In this document: positions 5,539 through 8,184 of the stretch, piece after piece
Position numbering within the stretch: position 1 is the first letter of the stretch
Layout: each line of letters starts with the position of its first letter
Source: JAADHY01 sp964428935
Lineage (GTDB): Bacteria > Planctomycetota > Planctomycetia > Planctomycetales > Planctomycetaceae
Assembly: GCA_964428935.1 (NCBI GenBank)
Contig: CAYSAG010000237.1
Location: 1-8,184 of the forward strand
Length of the DNA stretch: 8,184 bases
Direction of reading: 5' to 3'
Position numbers and translations under genes: made by a program
Notes under the pieces: model-generated
Databases searched by the model: none
The model's input: only the letters and a program-made list of their open reading frames with translations
What the model was told of the DNA's origin: nothing

Positions 5539-5541
5539 TGC

Positions 5542-8184
5542 ATGATGCACGAGCAACCGAAGGGAGTTTTTCCGCACGAGGACGGCATGCGGGCGCAAGG
5601 GCCTGTTTCGGAACGGCGGTTTGGTGCGTCGGAGCCTGCGGCGATGAAGGTCGAGTCGTATTTTTGCCCGGAAGGGGTGGACCCGTTCGACACGGTCGAA
5701 TGGGAAGTGCGAACAGCGGAGATTCGGGACGAGTCGGGCAAGACGCTGTTCGAGCAAAAGGACTGCGAGGTTCCGAAGACGTGGAGCCAGCTGGCGACCA
5801 ACGTCGTCGTCAGCAAGTACTTCTACGGTGAGCCGGGCACGGCGGAACGGGAGCGGAGCGTCCGGCAGTTGATCCACCGTGTGGCTCGCACCATTGCCGA
5901 CTGGGGCATTGCCGACGGCTACTTCGCGTCGGCCGAGGACGGAGAGCGGTTCTACCGCGAGCTGGCTTGGCTGTGTCTGCACCAGTACGGCGCGTTCAAC
6001 TCGCCGGTGTGGTTCAACGTGGGGCTGTACCACCAGTACGGAATCAAGGGCTCACGTGGAAACTACTACTGGGACACTCGCACCAACTCGATTCGCCGGC
6101 CCGAGACGCCGTACGAGTACCCGCAATGCTCGGCGTGCTTCATTCAGTCGGTCGACGACAGCCTGGAAGACATCATGCGGCTGGCGACCAGCGAAGCCCT
6201 GCTGTTCAAGTACGGCTCGGGCACCGGCACGGACCTCTCGACCCTACGCAGCTCGCGCGAGAAGCTTTCCGGGGGCGGCAAGCCGTCCGGCCCGCTGTCG
6301 TTCATGCGCGTGTACGACCAAATCGCCGCGGTGGTCAAGTCGGGCGGCAAGACGCGACGAGCGGCCAAAATGCAGAGTCTGAAAGACTGGCACCCGGACA
6401 TCTTGGAGTTCATTCAGGCCAAGGCGAAGGAAGAGCGCAAGGCCAGAATCCTGATCGAAAGCGGTGAGTTCGAGGGCGGGCTGAACAGCGAAGCGTACAG
6501 CTCGGTCATGTTCCAGAACTCGAATCTGTCCGTTCGCGTCAGTGACGAGTTCATGCGGGCCGTCACCGTCGGCGGAAAGTGGCGGACTCACTGGGTCACC
6601 GATCCGTCGGTTCCGGGACCGGAGTACAACGCGGCCGACTTGATGCGCGAAATCGCCAAGGGAACGTGGTACTGCGGCGACCCAGGCTTGCAGTACGACA
6701 CGACCATCAACAAATGGCACACCTGCCCCAACTCGGGACGAATCAACGCGTCGAACCCGTGCTCCGAGTACATGTTCCTGGACGACACGGCGTGCAACCT
6801 GGCCAGCCTGAACTTGCGGAAGTTCCAGCGGGCCGACGGAACGTTCGACGTCGAGCGGTTTCGCCGAGCGATCGCCATTTTCATTACGGCCCAGGAAATC
6901 CTGGTCGACCATTCCAGCTATCCCACTCCGGCCATTGCCGAGAACAGCCACCTGTTCCGGCCGCTCGGCCTCGGGTACGCCAACCTGGGCAGTCTGCTCA
7001 TGTCGTGGGGAATTCCTTACGACAGCGACGAAGGACGCGGCATCTGCGGAGCCATCACGGCCATTCTGACGGGACAGGCCTACTTGACCTCCAGCCGCAT
7101 CGCCAGCTTCATGGGGCCCTTCGCCGGCTACCGCGAGAATCGCGAGCCGATGCTGAACGTCATGCGCATGCACCGGCAAGCGGTCGACACCATTGACCCG
7201 GCTTGTCCCGACTACCTGCGGAACGCGGCGAAAGACATTTGGGACCGGGTGCTCGAAGCTGGCCAGGAGTTCGGCTTCCGAAACGCTCAGGCCACGGTCC
7301 TCGCCCCCACCGGCACGATTGCCTTCATGATGGACTGCGACACCACGGGCATCGAACCGGACATCGCCTTGGTCAAGTACAAGCAATTGGCCGGCGGTGG
7401 GATGTTGAAGATCGTGAACCGGACGGTCCCCGAGGCCTTGCAAGCCCTGGGGTACAGCCAGCAACAAATCCAGCAAATCGTCGAGTACATCAACCAGCAC
7501 GACACCATTGAGGGAGCTCCGGGGCTGAAAGAGGAACACCTGCCGGTGTTCGACTGCGCGTTCAAGCCCGCGAAAGGCTCACGTTCCATCCACTGGCGGG
7601 CCCACTTGCGCATGATGGCCGCCGCTCAGCCGTTCCTCTCCGGCGCGATTTCGAAAACGGTCAACATGCCGGAAGAGTCCACGGTGGAGGACATCGAACA
7701 GGCTTACATGGAAGGCTGGCGATTGGGGCTGAAGGCGTTGGCCATCTACCGCGACGGCAGCAAGGTCGCTCAACCGCTTGCGACCAAGAAAGACGGAGCC
7801 AAGGCGAAGGCGAAGGAGCGGATCGAGATCCGCGGGCCGGTGCGGCGCCGACTGCCCGACACTCGGCGGTCCATCACCCACAAGTTCTCGGTCGGCGGCC
7901 ATGAGGGCTACATCACCGTCGGACTTTACGAGGACGGCTCGCCCGGCGAGCTCTTCATCACCATGGCCAAGGAAGGAAGCACGATCGGCGGGTTGATGGA
8001 CACGATCGGCACGCTGACGTCGATGGCCCTGCAGTACGGCGTTCCGCTGGAGGCCCTGGTCAACAAGTTCACCCACATGCGGTTCGAACCGTCCGGGTGG
8101 ACCGGCAATAAGGACATTCCCTACGCGAAAAGCATTGTCGACTACATTTTCCGCTGGCTGGGAATGCAGTTTTTGCCGGGTTAC
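5542..8184 (+). CDS. nrdJ: Adenosylcobalamin-dependent (class II) ribonucleotide reductase, 3' end beyond window
   Basis: The frame stays open from the ATG at 5542 to the window end (881 codons seen). The enzyme reduces ribonucleotides to deoxyribonucleotides, using adenosylcobalamin to make an active-site thiyl radical, independently of oxygen. Visible catalytic features: first redox cysteine in CSACF (C199), the finger-loop motif NPCSE with N405, thiyl cysteine C407 and E409, the second redox cysteine in TACNLASLNL (C418), and the phosphate-binding APTGTI loop (P589-I593). A Lys/Ala-rich linker (about 745-768) leads to a C-terminal TSCPD-like domain (about 770-870, with HKFSVGGHEGYITVGL and GSTIGGLMDTIG). 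No ATP-cone is apparent at the N-terminus. The conserved beginning of the family, MKVESYFCPEGVDPFDTVEW, starts at residue 35, so the first 34 residues are an extension or, less likely, the start is the ATG at 5644. The stop codon and any terminal cysteine motif lie outside the window. Tandem NrdR boxes upstream indicate repression by NrdR. Confidence 0.95.
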   Translation, partial: MMHEQPKGVFPHEDGMRAQGPVSERRFGASEPAAMKVESYFCPEGVDPFDTVEWEVRTAEIRDESGKTLFEQKDCEVPKTWSQLATNVVVSKYFYGEPGTAERERSVRQLIHRVARTIADWGIADGYFASAEDGERFYRELAWLCLHQYGAFNSPVWFNVGLYHQYGIKGSRGNYYWDTRTNSIRRPETPYEYPQCSACFIQSVDDSLEDIMRLATSEALLFKYGSGTGTDLSTLRSSREKLSGGGKPSGPLSFMRVYDQIAAVVKSGGKTRRAAKMQSLKDWHPDILEFIQAKAKEERKARILIESGEFEGGLNSEAYSSVMFQNSNLSVRVSDEFMRAVTVGGKWRTHWVTDPSVPGPEYNAADLMREIAKGTWYCGDPGLQYDTTINKWHTCPNSGRINASNPCSEYMFLDDTACNLASLNLRKFQRADGTFDVERFRRAIAIFITAQEILVDHSSYPTPAIAENSHLFRPLGLGYANLGSLLMSWGIPYDSDEGRGICGAITAILTGQAYLTSSRIASFMGPFAGYRENREPMLNVMRMHRQAVDTIDPACPDYLRNAAKDIWDRVLEAGQEFGFRNAQATVLAPTGTIAFMMDCDTTGIEPDIALVKYKQLAGGGMLKIVNRTVPEALQALGYSQQQIQQIVEYINQHDTIEGAPGLKEEHLPVFDCAFKPAKGSRSIHWRAHLRMMAAAQPFLSGAISKTVNMPEESTVEDIEQAYMEGWRLGLKALAIYRDGSKVAQPLATKKDGAKAKAKERIEIRGPVRRRLPDTRRSITHKFSVGGHEGYITVGLYEDGSPGELFITMAKEGSTIGGLMDTIGTLTSMALQYGVPLEALVNKFTHMRFEPSGWTGNKDIPYAKSIVDYIFRWLGMQFLPGY

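Larger units (their letters stand above)
5084..5541 (+). promoter_or_regulatory. Regulatory region and long leader upstream of nrdJ
   Basis: This 458-bp stretch holds no gene I can support; a TTG-initiated 118-codon frame at 5155-5511 crosses the operators and has no family resemblance. The start (5084-5160) has an AT-rich patch, GAAATTTCATTTTT near 5134-5147, with a weak 5-bp TCTCT/AGAGA stem before it, a poor terminator candidate for the pentapeptide gene. A perfect CAACCGGTTG palindrome is at 5161-5170. Next come a sigma70-like promoter (5233-5260) and two NrdR-like boxes (5275-5325). The remaining 216 bp is leader without any recognisable B12-box or other cobalamin-riboswitch core. Confidence 0.6.

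Noticed and set aside
5260..5541. Possible adenosylcobalamin riboswitch in the nrdJ leader
   Set aside because: I could not find a B12-box-like core or the expected conserved loops. The NrdR boxes account for regulation without it.
6244..7539. 431-codon minus-strand frame antisense to nrdJ
   Set aside because: It lies wholly within the conserved catalytic domain of nrdJ on the other strand and has no recognisable motif.

Overview
This GC-rich window looks like ordinary chromosome from a bacterium, most plausibly a member of the Planctomycetota. That placement is an inference. It rests on the style of the B12-dependent ribonucleotide reductase, a membrane-anchored SGNH hydrolase carrying TPR helices, the weak use of Shine-Dalgarno sites, and the GC-rich codon use. 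There is no rRNA, tRNA, CRISPR array or recognisable insertion sequence. The long open frames on the opposite strand of every gene are GC-driven shadows.

Layout from left to right: (1) a complete SpoU/TrmH-type RNA 2'-O-ribose methyltransferase resembling RlmB (105-896, +), preceded by a perfect 12-bp hairpin; (2) a GC-rich gap with a terminator-like hairpin; (3) a second, divergent SpoU-family methyltransferase (1141-1953, +); (4) facing it on the minus strand, a 635-residue membrane-anchored SGNH/GDSL hydrolase-like protein with TPR-type helices placed between its catalytic blocks (2055-3962); (5) a 233-bp divergent intergenic region rich in short inverted repeats, one of them a terminator-like hairpin in the leader of the SGNH gene; (6) a membrane-anchored protein with 30 uninterrupted pentapeptide repeats (4196-5083, +); (7) a 458-bp regulatory region; (8) the first 881 codons of nrdJ, the adenosylcobalamin-dependent class II ribonucleotide reductase (5542 to the window end, +), with its TSCPD-like C-terminal domain visible.

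The best-supported regulatory observation is a pair of near-perfect palindromes upstream of nrdJ (centres 5284.5 and 5315.5, 31 bp apart). In sequence, pairing and three-helical-turn spacing they match NrdR boxes. A sigma70-like promoter lies just upstream of them. This predicts that the ATP-cone repressor NrdR, encoded elsewhere, controls deoxyribonucleotide supply by acting just downstream of the predicted transcription start.

The other genes show no clear common pathway: two RNA-modification enzymes, one cell-envelope hydrolase or transferase, one membrane pentapeptide protein, and dNTP synthesis. I see no convincing new multi-gene system here. The points of most interest are the nrdJ control region, the tandem methyltransferase paralogues, the SGNH-TPR architecture and the structured leaders.
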